Shown here: positions 10,736-21,869 of the stretch, piece by piece
Position numbering within the stretch: the stretch's first letter is position 1
Layout: every line of letters begins with the position of its first letter
Source: Rattus norvegicus
Lineage: Eukaryota; Chordata; Mammalia; Rodentia; Muridae
Length of the DNA stretch: 64,000 nt
NCBI RefSeq assembly: GCF_036323735.1
Contig: NC_086036.1
Location: 18,332,064 to 18,396,063 of the forward strand
Reading direction: 5' to 3'
The notes under the pieces: generated by a model
The model's database searches: none
What the model saw: the letters and a program-made list of their open reading frames with translations, nothing else
What the model was told of the DNA's origin: nothing
Program-made: the position numbers and the translations under genes

Positions 10736-13005
10736 TCTTTTTCTTTCTTTAATTTCCAGTCATTGCCCTCCTCTCAGTCCCCCCACACAACACCACCACA
10801 CTTTTTCATCCCATTACTCCTACCTCTTGCCTCCTACAGTATGATCCTCCCCACCAGGCCTTCTTCTTCCCTAGGTCCTCAAATCTCTTGAAGATTAAGC
10901 ACATCTCCAACTAAGGCCTCACCAGGCAGACCTTTGCTATATATGTGCCAGGGGCCTAGCACTGACCAGCTTGTGGCTCAGTCTCTGGGAGCTCCCTGGA
11001 GTCTTGGTAAGTTGAGACTGCTAATCTGCCTAAGGGGTCACTCTCCTCCTCAGCTTCTTTAATCCTTCCCCTAATTCAACCACAGGGGTCCCATACTTCA
11101 GTTCAATGGTTGGGTGTAAGTATCTGCTTTTCTTAGTCAGCCTCTGGTAGGGCCTCTCAGGGGTTAGTCATGTCAGGCTCCTATCTGTAAGCACATGATC
11201 ACATCAGTAATATTGTCAGGCCTTGGTGCTCTTCCATGAGATGGAATGTAAGTTGAGCTTGCCATTGGATTATGTTTTCTTCATGCTCTTATCCATTTTT
11301 ATCCCAGAAGTTTAGACGGGAACAGTACTGGGTCAGAAATTCTGACTGTGGGTTAGTAACCCTATCCCCTCACTTGAAGCCATGTTTATCTACTGGAAGT
11401 GGACTCTTAGAATTCCCTCTCCCCAATGTTGGGCATATTGCTAAGGTCACCCCCCCCCCACTGAGTTCTGAGAGTCTGTCACTTCCCATGTCTCTGATAC
11501 TTTCTAGAGAGTCCCCGCCTCTCAACCCACAATGCTGCTCAACTCCATTCATTCTCCTGGCTCTCTGGGCCTCTCTTGTTCCCACCTCTATACCTGGTCC
11601 TGTTCTCCCTTTTCCTACCCACTCCCCTCTTCCGACCAGATACCACCCAAGTATCTGCCTCCCTTGATTATTTCCTTCCACCTTCTAAGTAGAATTGGAA
11701 CATGCTCTTTTGGGCCTGTCTGTGTGATATTTCCTAAGGTCTATAGTTTGTACTCTAGTTATTTTGAACTTTTTGACTAATATCCACTAATCAAGGAGTA
11801 CTGCCATGAATATCCTTTTGTGTCTGAGTTAGGTCACTCAGGATGGTTTTATCTAGTTCCATACACTTGCCTGCAAAATTTATGATCTCCTTGTTTTTAA
11901 TAGCTGAATACTATTTCATTGTGAAAATGAACCACATTTTCTGTGTCCATTCTTCAGTTGAGGGACATCTGGGCTGTTTTGAGGTTCTGGCTATTACCCA
12001 TAAGGCTGTTATGAACATAGTGAAGCATGTTTCCCTGTGGTGTGGTGGGGCATCTTTTGGGTCTTTTTCCTAGACTGGTATAGTTGGGTTTTCAGGTAGA
12101 ACTATTTCCAATTTTTGGAGGAACTGCCAGATTGATTTCCCGAGTGCTTGTACCAGTTTGCAATCCCACCAGCAATGAAGGAATGTTCTTCTTTCTCCAT
12201 ATCCTCACTAGCATTGCTGTCACTTGAGGTTTTGATCTTAGCTGTTCTGACTGGGATGAGGTAGAATCTCATGGTTGTTTTGATTAGCATTTCTCTGATG
12301 ACTAAGGATTTTAAATATTTAAGTGCTTCTCGTCCATTTGAAAATTTTCTGTTTAAGCTCTGTACCACAATTTTTTAATTGGGTTATTTGGTTTTTTTTT
12401 TTTTTTTTTTTGGAGGTAAACTTCTTGAGTTCTTTATATATTTTGGATATTAGCCCCCTTTTGGATGTAAGGTTAGTGAAGTTTTTTTTTTTCCTGCAAT
12501 GTGTACGTGGCCAATTTGTCCTATTGATGATGACTTTTGCCTTACAGAAGCCTTTCAGGTTCATGGAACATTTATCAATTGTTGACGTTAGAAACTGAGC
12601 CATTGTTCTGTTCATGAAATTTCTCTCTATACCAATGAGTTCAGGGCTTTTTCTTACTTTCTTTTTTATAAGATTCAGTGTATCTGGTTTTATCTTGAGG
12701 TCATTGATCCACTTGAACTTGAGCTTTGTGCAAGGTGATAAATATGGATCTATTTTCATTCTCTTACTTACAGACTGCTAGTTAGACCACCACCATTTAT
12801 TGAAGATGCTTTCTTTCTTCCACCCTATGTTTTTGTCTTCTTTGTCGAAGATCAAGTGTCCATAGGTGTATGGGTTTACCTTTGGGTCTTCGATTTTATT
12901 TCACTGATTGACCTGTTTCTGTACAAATACAATGTGGTTTTATCATGATTGCTTTATAGTACGACTTGAGGTCAGGGATGGTGATTCCCCCAGAAGTTCC
13001 TCTAG
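10736..13005 (-). mobile_element. Rodent L1 (Lx family), 5'-truncated
   Basis: The plus strand shows L1 backwards: T-rich tail (10736-10752), C-rich 3'UTR (10753-11775), then ORF2 in antisense. Landmarks include the 3'UTR block GTGGCTCAGTCTCTGGGAGC at 10973, GTCACTCAGGATGG at 11832, CTGGCTATTACCCATAAGG at 11988 and GAGGTCAGGGATGGTGATTC at 12968. The copy is about 2.3 kb of a full-length 6-7 kb element. It is broken by T-run slippage (near 12391-12412 and 12480-12492) and scattered stops. L1 encodes the reverse transcriptase that moved this copy and the local SINEs. Confidence 0.93.
11777..13005 (-). pseudogene. L1 ORF2 C-terminal remnant
   Basis: The ancestral ORF2 stop corresponds to CTA at 11777-11779 on the plus strand. 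Upstream in L1 sense, the frame covers the post-polymerase, cysteine-rich C-terminal part of ORF2p. The best preserved piece is an open stretch at 12759-12319, containing the KPDTL..L-I---V-KS and GLISKIYKELKK motifs typical of rodent ORF2p. A run of lysines replaces conserved residues where the T-run expanded. Frameshifts separate the remaining pieces, so there is no function. Confidence 0.85.
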
Positions 13006-13520
13006 TACGAAAGGTCTCCATGGTCCTTTAAACTGGGAGCAGGTAATCTTGTTATAAAGGCATGTTGGCTTGCAAACACTTTAACCAATCACTTTGCAAT
13101 ACTCTGCTCTGTTTTTGTATATTACAGTTTGCACATAATCTTGTGTGATGTTTTATTGTCAATTTCCTATATCCTCCTCCTCACCATCATCATTATTTTT
13201 TTATTATTATGTTGCATATGAAAGTTGAGAGAAGCCAGGTTCCTTACCAATGTGGATCACATACTGGATACTGAAAAGAGACTAAACAAATGCTTGTATC
13301 AAAATCTCTGGTTTGTACAATTTTGGTGGAGTGTAATTTGTATCTTTGTTTGGTCTCTTTTTCCACGCCAGCCTACTGCCATTTTTCTCTACTATCAAAA
13401 CACATTTTAATTTTGGCTTCACCAATCTGATGAGACACTAAAATTAAATTGTTTGCTTGTCCCTCTGGTAGGAGACATTTCATCCTTATGCATTCTATGT
13501 CTCTGTGTTTCAATCTGTGT
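13006..13520. other. Unique sequence, nothing recognised
   Basis: Flank upstream (in L1 sense) of the truncated L1. No exon or repeat is recognised apart from a few ATT/CAT units near 13180-13212. Confidence 0.4.
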
Positions 13521-13615
13521 GTATGTCTATGCCTCCCTCCTCTCTCCTTTTCTCTTTCCCTGTGTCCCTCTCTGTGTATGTCTCTGTCTCTGTCTGCCTG
13601 TTTGTATCCCTCTCA

Positions 13616-13653
<38 letters not shown>

Positions 13654-13670
13654 GTTTGTGTCTGTGTATC
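13521..13670. repeat. Pyrimidine-rich microsatellite cluster with (CTGT)n core
   Basis: Imperfect CTCT, TCTG and TGTC units build up to a clean (CTGT)n run at about 13614-13654. Open frames across it encode cysteine/serine/valine low complexity in all three frames. Confidence 0.92.
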
Positions 13671-14052
13671 ATATCTGTGTTAGTGTGCATTAGCATGGGC
13701 TTCCAAATCTTAACTGTCAGTTTCTTGCATCCCACATTTAGACAATGATGTTAAACCCATCGCCATAGACGCAGGAGACCATTTCCAATTGTATTACTGA
13801 TTTCCTTTGCTTTGACCTGATGGTTTCGAGTTCTTGTGACTATATAGGAGTGCTTTTGATTATCCTATTAATTTTTCCCGGTGCTCAGTTTAAGGATCAT
13901 ATCTTATTTAACACATTTGCCATTGAGATAAAACACTCAAGCTGACTGCTGTTTGGGCACTATTCTTCTGGAATATGGTCTGTGCCTCATTATACCCATA
14001 GTTATTATTTATTAGATTTAATACATAATTTTATAAACTCTACAACAAAAGT
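13671..14052. other. Unique sequence, nothing recognised
   Basis: No recognisable element before the LTR-like block. Confidence 0.4.
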
Positions 14053-14500
14053 TGTTAGGGGGTTCTGTGGGCCAGTAAAAGATGCCCTGATTCCTGGTTG
14101 AGGAGGTTAGAACACCAAAGACCCCGAAGGGATGGTAGGTTCTTTGCCTGACTTCCAGGAAACCAGGCCAGTCACTAGCCCAAAGCCCTCTATAAATTTG
14201 TGACCATCAATCACATAAGGGCAATACTCCAATCCCCTTCACAGGTACAGGATATGACCACAGTTCACATAGACTCAAGACAGATCTCTATTATAATGAG
14301 GTAACTAAAGGCCTGGGGGCTTAGCCAATTAGTTTCCCTTCCCAGACACTCTTCCTACTAGAGGGATGTAATCTCAGGCCCACTCTGAGAAGTGGGCTAC
14401 AGTTTTACTGATCCACCGTGACAGTAAACGTATTCAAACCACGGACTGCCTCTTTTATTGGGACCACACTGGGGAGCCACAAAGAAGCCCTTCACCTACA
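14053..14500 (+). mobile_element. Possible endogenous retrovirus LTR, old
   Basis: A 448-bp block starting TGTTAGGGGG and ending CACCTACA, the TG...CA ends expected of an LTR. It holds a CCAAT box (14319-14323), a decayed TATA-like position near 14366 and a mutated poly(A)-signal region (AGTAAACG near 14423), then a U5-like stretch. No primer-binding site is clear after 14500. The family is unknown and it could be another GC-richer repeat. It would be an inactive remnant. Confidence 0.4.
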
Positions 14501-14957
14501 GAAGACAAATACACCTATTTGGACATCTAATATCCCCAAAAATCACGCATCACCAAGCTCAAGCCTACTGCCATCCAGCCAAAAGATTTTTCCCCAGAAG
14601 GACCAGCAGGGCAGCTCCCCCTCTTTTAACCTTTGGCCTTGGCTAGATCCTGTCCTTCATTCTCGGCTCCCCCCTGCATCCCAGCAATACCTGGATGCCC
14701 AAGAGCCTGAGGACCAGACAGCACTAATTTCCTTACAGGCCTGGGGACCCAAGAGCCAGATCTGGCTGTGTCCTGATTCCCCCATACTGCGCTACCCCAC
14801 CCTTGGAGTGGTGTCCTGTGGCTTCCCACAGCCTGACACCCACCCAGAGGCAGCTTGGGGTAAGTGCAGTCAAACTTTCCACAATCTGTTTCCCAGAGAA
14901 GCCTGAGTACTATTCCTGACCCCATGTAATCCTCCAGGATTCCATGGGTGTTTGATA
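14501..14957. other. C-rich unclassified stretch next to the LTR-like block
   Basis: Its base composition is richer in C than its surroundings. A 162-codon plus-strand frame (14418-14906) crosses from the LTR-like block into it, proline/serine/glutamine-rich at the start, with no recognisable retroviral motif. It could be internal sequence of an old retroelement. No gene is called. Confidence 0.3.
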
Positions 14958-16574
14958 TTCCTTTATTTTTATTTTTTTAACTGGTTATTTTTAATTTACA
15001 CTTTGAGTGTTATTCCCTTCCCCGGTTCCCCATCCAAAAGCCCCCATCCCCTCCTGCTCCCCCTTCTTCTTTAAGGGTGTTCCCCTCCCCAACTACTTCC
15101 CCTTTCCCCCTCCCTTCCCTGAAACTCCCTTACACTAGGGTCAAGGGAGTGTCCAGCCTTGGCAGGACCAAGGGCTTCTCTTCCTATTGTTGCCCAACAA
15201 GACCATGCTCTGCTACATGTACAGCTGGAGCCATGGGTCTGTCCATGTGTAGTCTTTAGGTAGAGGTTTAGTCTCTGGGAGCTCTGGTTGGTTGGTCTTG
15301 TTATTCTTATGGGGTTGCAAACCCCTTCAGCTCCTTCAATTCATTCTCTAACTCTTCCAACAGGGACTCTGTTCAATGGTTTGCTCCTAGCATTCACCTC
15401 TGTATTTGTTGAGCTCTGGCTGAGCCTCTTGGGAAACAGCTAAGGAGACTCTTGCAAGCATGCACTTCTTGGTTTTATCAATATTGCCTAGGTTTGGTGG
15501 CTCTCTATATATGGGCTGGATCCCTAGGGGAGGTAGGCTCTGAATGGCCATTCCTTTAATCTCTTCTTCAAACTTTGTTACTATATTTTCTCCTACAAAT
15601 ATTTTTGTTCCCCCTTTTAGGAAGGACTGAAGCATCCACACTTTGGTCGTCCTTCTTGAGCTTCATGTGGCCTGTGGATTGCATCTCGAGTAATTGGAAC
15701 TTTTGGGCTGATATCCACTTATCACTGAGTGCATACCATGTGTGTGTGTTTGTGTGCGTGTCTGTTTTCTTTTGTGATTGGGTTACCTCACTCAGGATAA
15801 TATTTTCTAGTTCCATCCATTTGCCTATGAATTTCATGATATCATTGTTTTTGATAGCTGAGTAGTACTCCAGTGTGTAAATGTATCACATTTTCTGTAT
15901 CCATTTCTCTGTTGAAGGGCATCTGGGTTCTTTCCAGCTTCTGGCTATTATAAATAAGGATGCTATGAACATAGTGCAGCATGTGTTCTTGTTATATATT
16001 GGAGCATCATTTGGATATGTGCCCAGGAGTGGTATAGCTGGGTCCTCAGGTAGTATTCTATTTTCTGAGGAACCTCCAGACTGATTTGCAGAATGATTAT
16101 AGCAGCTTGCAGTCCCACCAACAATGGAGAATTGTTCCGCTTTCTCCACATCCTCACCAGCATTTGTTGCCACCTGAGTTTTTTATTTTAACCATTCTGC
16201 TAGTATGAGGTGGATTCTCAGGGTTGTTTTGATTTGCATTTCCTCGATGACTAAGGCTGTTGAACATTTCTTTAGGTACTTTGCAGCCATTTGATATTCC
16301 TCAGCTGAGAATTCTTTGTTTAGCTCTGGAGCCCTTTTTTTTTTGATAGTGTTATTTGACTCTCTGGAATCTAACTTCTTGAGTTCTCTGTATATATTGG
16401 ATATTAGCTCTCTATTGGATGTAGGATTTGTCAAGATCTTTTCCCACTCTGTTGGTTGCCATTTTGTCATGACAGTTTCCTTTGCCTTACAGAAGCTTTG
16501 CAATTTTATGAGGTCCCATTTATCGATTCTTGATCTTAGAGCATAAGACGTTGGTGTTCTGTTCAGGAATTTTT
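14958..16574 (-). mobile_element. Rodent L1, 5'-truncated, about 1.6 kb
   Basis: On the plus strand: T-rich tail, the C-rich 3'UTR block that follows the tail in rodent L1s, GGAGCCATGGGTCTGTCCATG near 15228, GGGGTTGCAAACCCCTTCAG at 15311, then ORF2 antisense from about 15708 to GTTCAGGAATTTTT at 16561-16574, where similarity stops abruptly. It is less diverged than the neighbouring Lx copies and belongs to a different, younger-looking L1 subfamily by its 3'UTR. Confidence 0.93.
15708..16574 (-). pseudogene. L1 ORF2 C-terminal remnant
   Basis: This is the last 280-290 codons' worth of ORF2 in several broken frames. The 16503-16183 piece contains ELISNIYRELKKLDSR, LNKEFSAEEYQMA and EMQIKTTLR-type motifs. 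The 16173-15886 piece covers the C-terminal ILPEDPAIPLLG and FIIARSWKEPRCPSTEKWIQKM region. The ancestral TAG stop is changed at 15708-15710 (plus-strand CTG). Frameshifts lie between the pieces. Confidence 0.85.
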
Positions 16575-16706
16575 AAAACAATCAGTCAAAGGGCAGAGAA
16601 CTGGAGGATGTAGCGAAGATGAAGAGAGTCTGTGAAGTCCTGAGGGCCACTGACTGAGGCCCTGCTTCTCTTTGGGGAGGTAGACAGAGAAAAGATGAGA
16701 AGAACA
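16575..16706. other. Short non-L1 spacer between two L1 copies
   Basis: A 132-bp stretch matching neither L1 3'UTR nor ORF2. It is probably the original genomic DNA between two independent insertions. Confidence 0.5.
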
Positions 16707-19180
16707 TTTTAATATATATTTTTAAATTAATTATTTTATTATTTACATCCCAAATGCTGCCCTCCTACCAATCCCCCTCAACAATTTCTTCCCCCAGGCA
16801 ACCTCCCCCCCTCACCCATTTGCCTCTGAGAGGGTTTCCCAACCCTGCAGGCATCCCACCATACTGGAACATCTAATTCTTACAGGATTTGATTCATATT
16901 CTTCCATAGAGGTCAAGGCAGCCCTTTGCCAGTTACGTGCGAAGGCCTTGAACCAGCTCTTGTATGCTCTTTGCTTGGTGGCTCAGTCTCTGGAAGCTCC
17001 AAGGGATCCAGGTTATTTGAGGCTGTTGATTTTCCTATGGAGTTGCCATCCTCTTCAGCTCCTTCAATTTTTTCTATAACTCTTCCATAAGGGTCACTAC
17101 CTACAAATAGTGTTTGGCTCTGAGTATTTGCATTTGTTTCAGTCAGCTTCTGGTAGAGCCTCTCAGGGGACAGTCATGCTAGTATCCTGTCTGCAAGCAC
17201 AACATAGTGTCAATAATAGTGTCAGGGTTTGCTGCCTGCCCACTGGATGAGTCCCGAGTTGGGTTGGTCATTGATTGGTTGTTCCTTTAATCTCTGTTCC
17301 AATTTTGTCTCCACATTTCCTTTAAACAGAAACGATTTTGGATCAACAGATTTGTAGGTTGATTTGCAGGTTGAGATTTCAGTTGGTTTCGCCATCCCTC
17401 CACTCGGACATTCTATCTAACTACTGAAGGTAGGTTTTTCAGGTTCTGTATTTCCACTTTGGGCATGTTAGCTAAAGTCACTCACATTGGCTATTGAAAG
17501 CATCCCATCCCAGGTCTCTGAGATTTCGAGAGGTCCCCCTCACCTTACCACCCCCAGCAACTGTTTCTCCATTCATTTTTTCTGGTCCTTTAGGCCTCCC
17601 TTCTGTCTGCCACATACTTAATCTTGCCCTTTTCATACCTCTCCCCTCTCTCACCCAGGTCTCTCCTTCTGCCTCCCATGATTATTTTGTTCCCCCTTTT
17701 AAGTGGGATTGAAGCATCCTCACTTGGGCCTTCCTTTGTGTATAACTTCTTAGAGTCTATGGGTTGTGTCAGGGTTATTCTGTACTTTTTGGCTAATATC
17801 CATTAGTCAGTGAATACCATGTATGTCCTTTTGAATCTTGGTTAACTCACTCAGGATGATATTTTCTAGTTCCATGTGTTTCCTTCAAAATTCATAATGT
17901 CCTTGTTTTAATAGCGGACTAGTATCCCATTTTGTGTACGAGCCACATTTTCTGTATTCACTCTTTGGTTGAGGTACATTTGGATTGCTTCCAGTTTCTG
18001 GCTATTACAAATAAGTCTGCTATGAACATAATGGAGCACGCTCAGGAGTGATATAGCTGTGTCTTCAGGTAGAACTGTTTCAAATTTTCTGAGGAAGAAA
18101 CAGATTGCTTTCCAGAATGGTTGTACAAATTTGCAATCCCATCGGCAATGGAGGAATGTTCCTCTTTCTCAACATCCTTGCCAGCATGTGCTGTCACTTG
18201 AGTTTTTGACCTTAGCCATTCTGATTGGTGTAAGGTAGAATCTCGGGTCATTATGATTTGTATTTTCCTGATGACTACGGACTTAAAATATTTGTTTAAG
18301 TGTTTCTCTGTCATTTGACATTTAGTTCTGTAACCCTTTTTAATTGTTTTTTTTTGAAGTCTAAACTATTGAATTCTTTGTATATTTTGGATATTAGCCC
18401 TGTACTGGATGTAGGGTTAGTGAATATCTTTTTCCCAATCTGTATGATGCTGTTTTGTCCTATTGAAAGTATCATTTGCCTTACAGAAGCTTTTCAGTTT
18501 TAAGAAGCCCCATTTATCAATTACTGATCTTAGAGCCTGAGCCATCAGTGTTCTGTTCAGGAATTTTTGTTTCCTGTGACAATGTGTTCAAGGCTATTTC
18601 ACACTTTTGTTTCTATTAGATTCAATGTATCTGGTTTTATGTTAAAGTGTTTTATTCAATTGAATCTGAGCTTTGTACAGACTGATAGATATGCATTAAT
18701 TTGCACTCTTTTACATGTAGCTGCCAGTTAGACCAGCACCATTTGTTGAAAATGCTTTCTTTTTTTGTTCCATTGTATGATTTTTGGCATTTTTATCAAA
18801 AATCAAGTGTCCATAGGTATTCTGGGTCTTCAATTCTATTCCATTGATCAAGCTGTCTTTGTACAAATACCATGTGCTTTTTTATCACTCCTGCTCTGTA
18901 GTGCAGCTTGAGGTCAAGGATGGTGAATCCTCTAGAAGTTCTTTTATTGTTCAGAATTGTTTTGGTTATCCTGGGGTTTTTGTCTTTCCATGTGAAGTTG
19001 AGAATTGCTCTTTCAATGTTTGCCAAAAAAATTGGTTGAAATTCTATTGGGAATTGAATTGCATGGGAATTACTTTTGGTAAGATAATCGTTTTCCCTAT
19101 GTTAATCCTACATTAGTCCTATGCTAATCTCCTGTGAGCGTGGAAGATTTTTACATCTTTTGAGGTTTTCTACAATTTTT
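16707..19180 (-). mobile_element. Rodent L1 (Lx family), 5'-truncated, about 2.5 kb
   Basis: A T/A-rich tail at 16707-16745 is followed by a C-rich 3'UTR (16746-17790). Antisense ORF2 then runs to the ..CATGAGCATGG..-type segment (diverged here to CTGTGAGCGTGG near 19132) and a last recognisable ATCTTTTGAGGTTTTCTACAA at 19155. Its 3'UTR parallels that of the 10.7-13.0 kb copy, so both are Lx-type. It extends somewhat further into ORF2 than that copy. Confidence 0.93.
17793..19180 (-). pseudogene. L1 ORF2 remnant, connection region to C-terminus
   Basis: Ancestral stop CTA at 17793-17795 (plus strand). The fragment 19026-18796 retains the IERAILNFTWKDKNPRI and QLDQWNRIEDPE motifs of the region just after the reverse-transcriptase domain. 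The fragment 18314-18042 retains EKHLNKYFKSVVIRKIQI. Numerous stops and frameshifts make it non-functional. Confidence 0.82.
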
Positions 19181-20039
19181 GGGGGAGGAACATTTTTAAT
19201 GAAACCAATGAAATGCAAAAGAAGAATTAGTTTTTAAAGAAACAATAAATCAAAAGTGACAACAGAAATGCATTACTAAAGAAATCAATCCAACCAAAGG
19301 CTACTTTGGCTACTATAAGAAATCACCAATATACATACACAGTAAGGGCCCTGGTATCACCAGACAACATCCTTTACAAAACATCCCAGTAAAACCTAAA
19401 GTTAGATGTGGTGACTTAGTCTTTCTTCAGAAGAATGCAGGTAGATACTTAGGGTCAATTTTCTCAATCTTTATGTAAAATGACCTTGTAGAAATGTTAA
19501 ACAAGCAAACAAAAACATCCTACCTCATAAGAACGATTAAGTCAATAATAATTGTTAAGTCAATGAGAAATTGTCAACTCACCTAAATGTTGTAATCTGA
19601 AGCATTTTATGGGAAGACTTGTAACAAAGACTAAAACATAAATATCTATGAAATAGGATCCTTTCTCTGTAGCATTGAGAAAAAGGCTGATTTGATCTAA
19701 ACCTTGAGGCACAAAGTAGAAGATGGCAGGTGATAGAATCAACAGAACAGAAAATAGTAGAGAGGTAAGGTTAGGACACCCTTGCAGGGGTATAGTTAGA
19801 CCAAGTTTGTGGAAACAAGTACTTCCTTCTATCCAGGTTGCTTTAGAACCATAGGAGGGGACTGAGGTCACAATGGTGAGAGCTCACACTGTAGATCATG
19901 TTCAATTATATACAGCATATTTAAAACAGAATCCCACAAATGTCAATTTTCTTGGGTCTTCACTTTTTTTTGTTTGTTTTTTTGTTTTTTGTTTTTTGGT
20001 GCTTATAGCAAATTTTACCCATTTTGGTGTGCATCATTT
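19181..20039. other. Unique sequence, nothing recognised
   Basis: No repeat or exon recognised. T-rich (TTTTG)-like tract at 19963-19999. Confidence 0.4.
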
Positions 20040-20157
20040 AAGAATTTATACCTGTGTTGGGGATTTGTCTCAGTGGTAGAGCGCTTGCCTAGCAAGCCCA
20101 AGGCCCTGGGTTCGGTCCCCAGCTCTGGAAAAAAAAAAAAGGAAAGAATTTATACCT
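20040..20157. repeat. 14-bp target-site duplication around the ID element
   Basis: AAGAATTTATACCT occurs identically on both sides (20040-20053, 20144-20157). The 5' half AAGAATT resembles the TT/AAAA-type nick preference of the L1 endonuclease only loosely. Confidence 0.95.
20054..20140 (+). mobile_element. ID element (rat-type SINE) with poly(A) tail
   Basis: Closely matches the ID core derived from BC1/tRNA-Ala: TGTTGGGGATTT, then the GGTAGAGCGCTTGCCTAGCAA block and an intact Pol III B box (GGTTCGGTCC, 20110-20119), then an 11-A tail. It is flanked by a perfect 14-bp direct repeat, AAGAATTTATACCT, at 20040-20053 and 20144-20157. That is the target-site duplication of L1-driven insertion. 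The low divergence and perfect duplication point to a recent event. Confidence 0.97.
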
Positions 20158-20900
20158 TTTGGATTTTATCAGCATTTCTGGTATTCATTTCAAAAATCAA
20201 TTGATATAAATTCACTTTTCTATTTGAGACAGTATGATCCCCAATTACTTTTAATTTTTCTTGCTTGTTATTTCCTAGTCTCAACTGTTACCCATGTCTC
20301 CTAAAGCAGGAATCTAAGAATTTACTTTCTAGATCACTGGCTAGAATTCTTAAGGAGAAGAACTGCAAGAAAACACGTGTGTTAATGAAATCACTGTGCT
20401 TAGTTTACAGTCTAGGAGTAAAATCTGTAGGCATAGTGTGTAGGATTTGATACACCCTGTTTACAAACGCTGACTTGAGACATCTTTCTGTATACTTTAG
20501 GTTTCAGTGACTGAAATATGATGATATTTAGACAGTTGAATTAAAGTATGGCCTCTAGTAGGGTGCTCTTTTAACAATGTCAAAGCAAGAATACAATTAT
20601 TTTGCATCATTTTTAGGTATGTATGGATACATGGATATTCATATGTGAGTGAGCATGTTGGTGTAGTACATGTGTAATATAATGTATCCATCAACTACAG
20701 GGGACAAATACTTTGTGGGCTTGTTTTGTTTCTTTGTTTTGTTGTTATTTATTTTTCCTTTCTTTGTTTCACAGCATTTTTTACTACCTTGTCCTTGCTA
20801 AATGTGCTGGGTTAACCCCAGGGATATGCTTTCTTGAACCTCCCCAGAACCTGGAAAACAAATACATTCAACTCATATCTGACTTTTTATTTTTAATATA
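20158..20900. other. Unique sequence, nothing recognised
   Basis: No element or exon seen. Short open frames here are unremarkable. Confidence 0.4.
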
Positions 20901-20973
20901 GCTTCTGAGATCTAAAATTTGCTCCTCATGCTTGAAAGGCAAGCATTTATGACTGCGTTGCCACTCCAGCCCC
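20901..20973 (-). mobile_element. Diverged ID/B4-type SINE fragment
   Basis: Read on the minus strand: GGGGCTGGAGTGGCAACGCAG at the head and an ..ATGCTTGAAAGGCAAGCA.. equivalent of the CATGCTAGGCAAGC core of ID-related SINEs. About 73 bp with no visible duplication. Confidence 0.6.
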
Positions 20974-21434
20974 AATTTGTATCTTAAAGTTGTAAAATCT
21001 AATTTTGAAGAAATCAGAAAGACATTGTCTACTGAGTAGGTAAGCACCAAATTCTTTCATGGTCAGAGAAGTATAGATTCAATATTTCTTTGAAGAAGTG
21101 AAAGGAATTGTGTAGAATGGGCAGCCCACAATAAGCAAAAAAGGGACAAAGCCGGGCTAGTGAGGGTAAGGAGGTCACACCTGGGGTGGCTAATGATTTA
21201 GGTGGTCTTGGCTCTCAGCAGTCAGAATACAATGCTGTCTTTTCAGACAAAGGAGACTCTGAGATTGCAGGCTCATTCCACCAGCACCTTCACAGTCTCA
21301 GAATGACTTTGGGAATCTTCCTGGCTTCTTTTAATTTAGATCTAGGAAAGTTGGCATTTTTCAAAGAGCCTCTTTGAAGTCACTTCCTTCTAAGGTTTTG
21401 TGAAAAAATGGGAGAGTTCAGGACACACATGGAT

Positions 21435-21492
21435 TGTGTGTGTTTGTGTGGAGGTGTGTGTGTGGGAGGGTGTATGTGTGTGTGTTTGTGTG
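21435..21492. repeat. Imperfect (TG)n microsatellite
   Basis: TG units interrupted by TTTG, GAGG and GGGAGGG. Confidence 0.85.
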
Positions 21493-21869
21493 ATTTCTGG
21501 GGTAGGGTCCATTTTACTTTTCTGAAGTTGGTCTTTATTTTTAAATAACCTTGTATTCCCTTTCAGCTCCCCTCAGGATGATTTTTTCCCCCTGCTGGCT
21601 CCCTTTTTCTTCATTATTTTAATGGCTACATCTTTGCTCTGATGTGTCAATGGAAGTGGAAAATCCAGTGAAGCCAGAGCTTAGAGAAACGCCAGCTGGA
21701 ACAGAAGGATAAAGTTTCTTTGGAGAAGCTTCAAAGAGATGCGGGCTGGGTAAGCTGGGGACAATGGTGTCCAGGCCTCAGGACAGGGAAGGCCTTGCCA
21801 ACTGGCCCAGCCTGGTCCTAACGAGGCGTGAAGGGACTGGAACCCACTTTACTGTGTAGTCTGTGGTGA

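Noticed and set aside
14418..14906. 162-codon plus-strand frame
   Set aside because: Crosses an LTR-like boundary, has no known motif, and overlaps another long frame on the other strand, as expected for a GC-richer stretch.
20054..20140. tRNA-like gene
   Set aside because: The A/B-box-bearing sequence is an ID SINE with a poly(A) tail and target duplication, not a tRNA gene.
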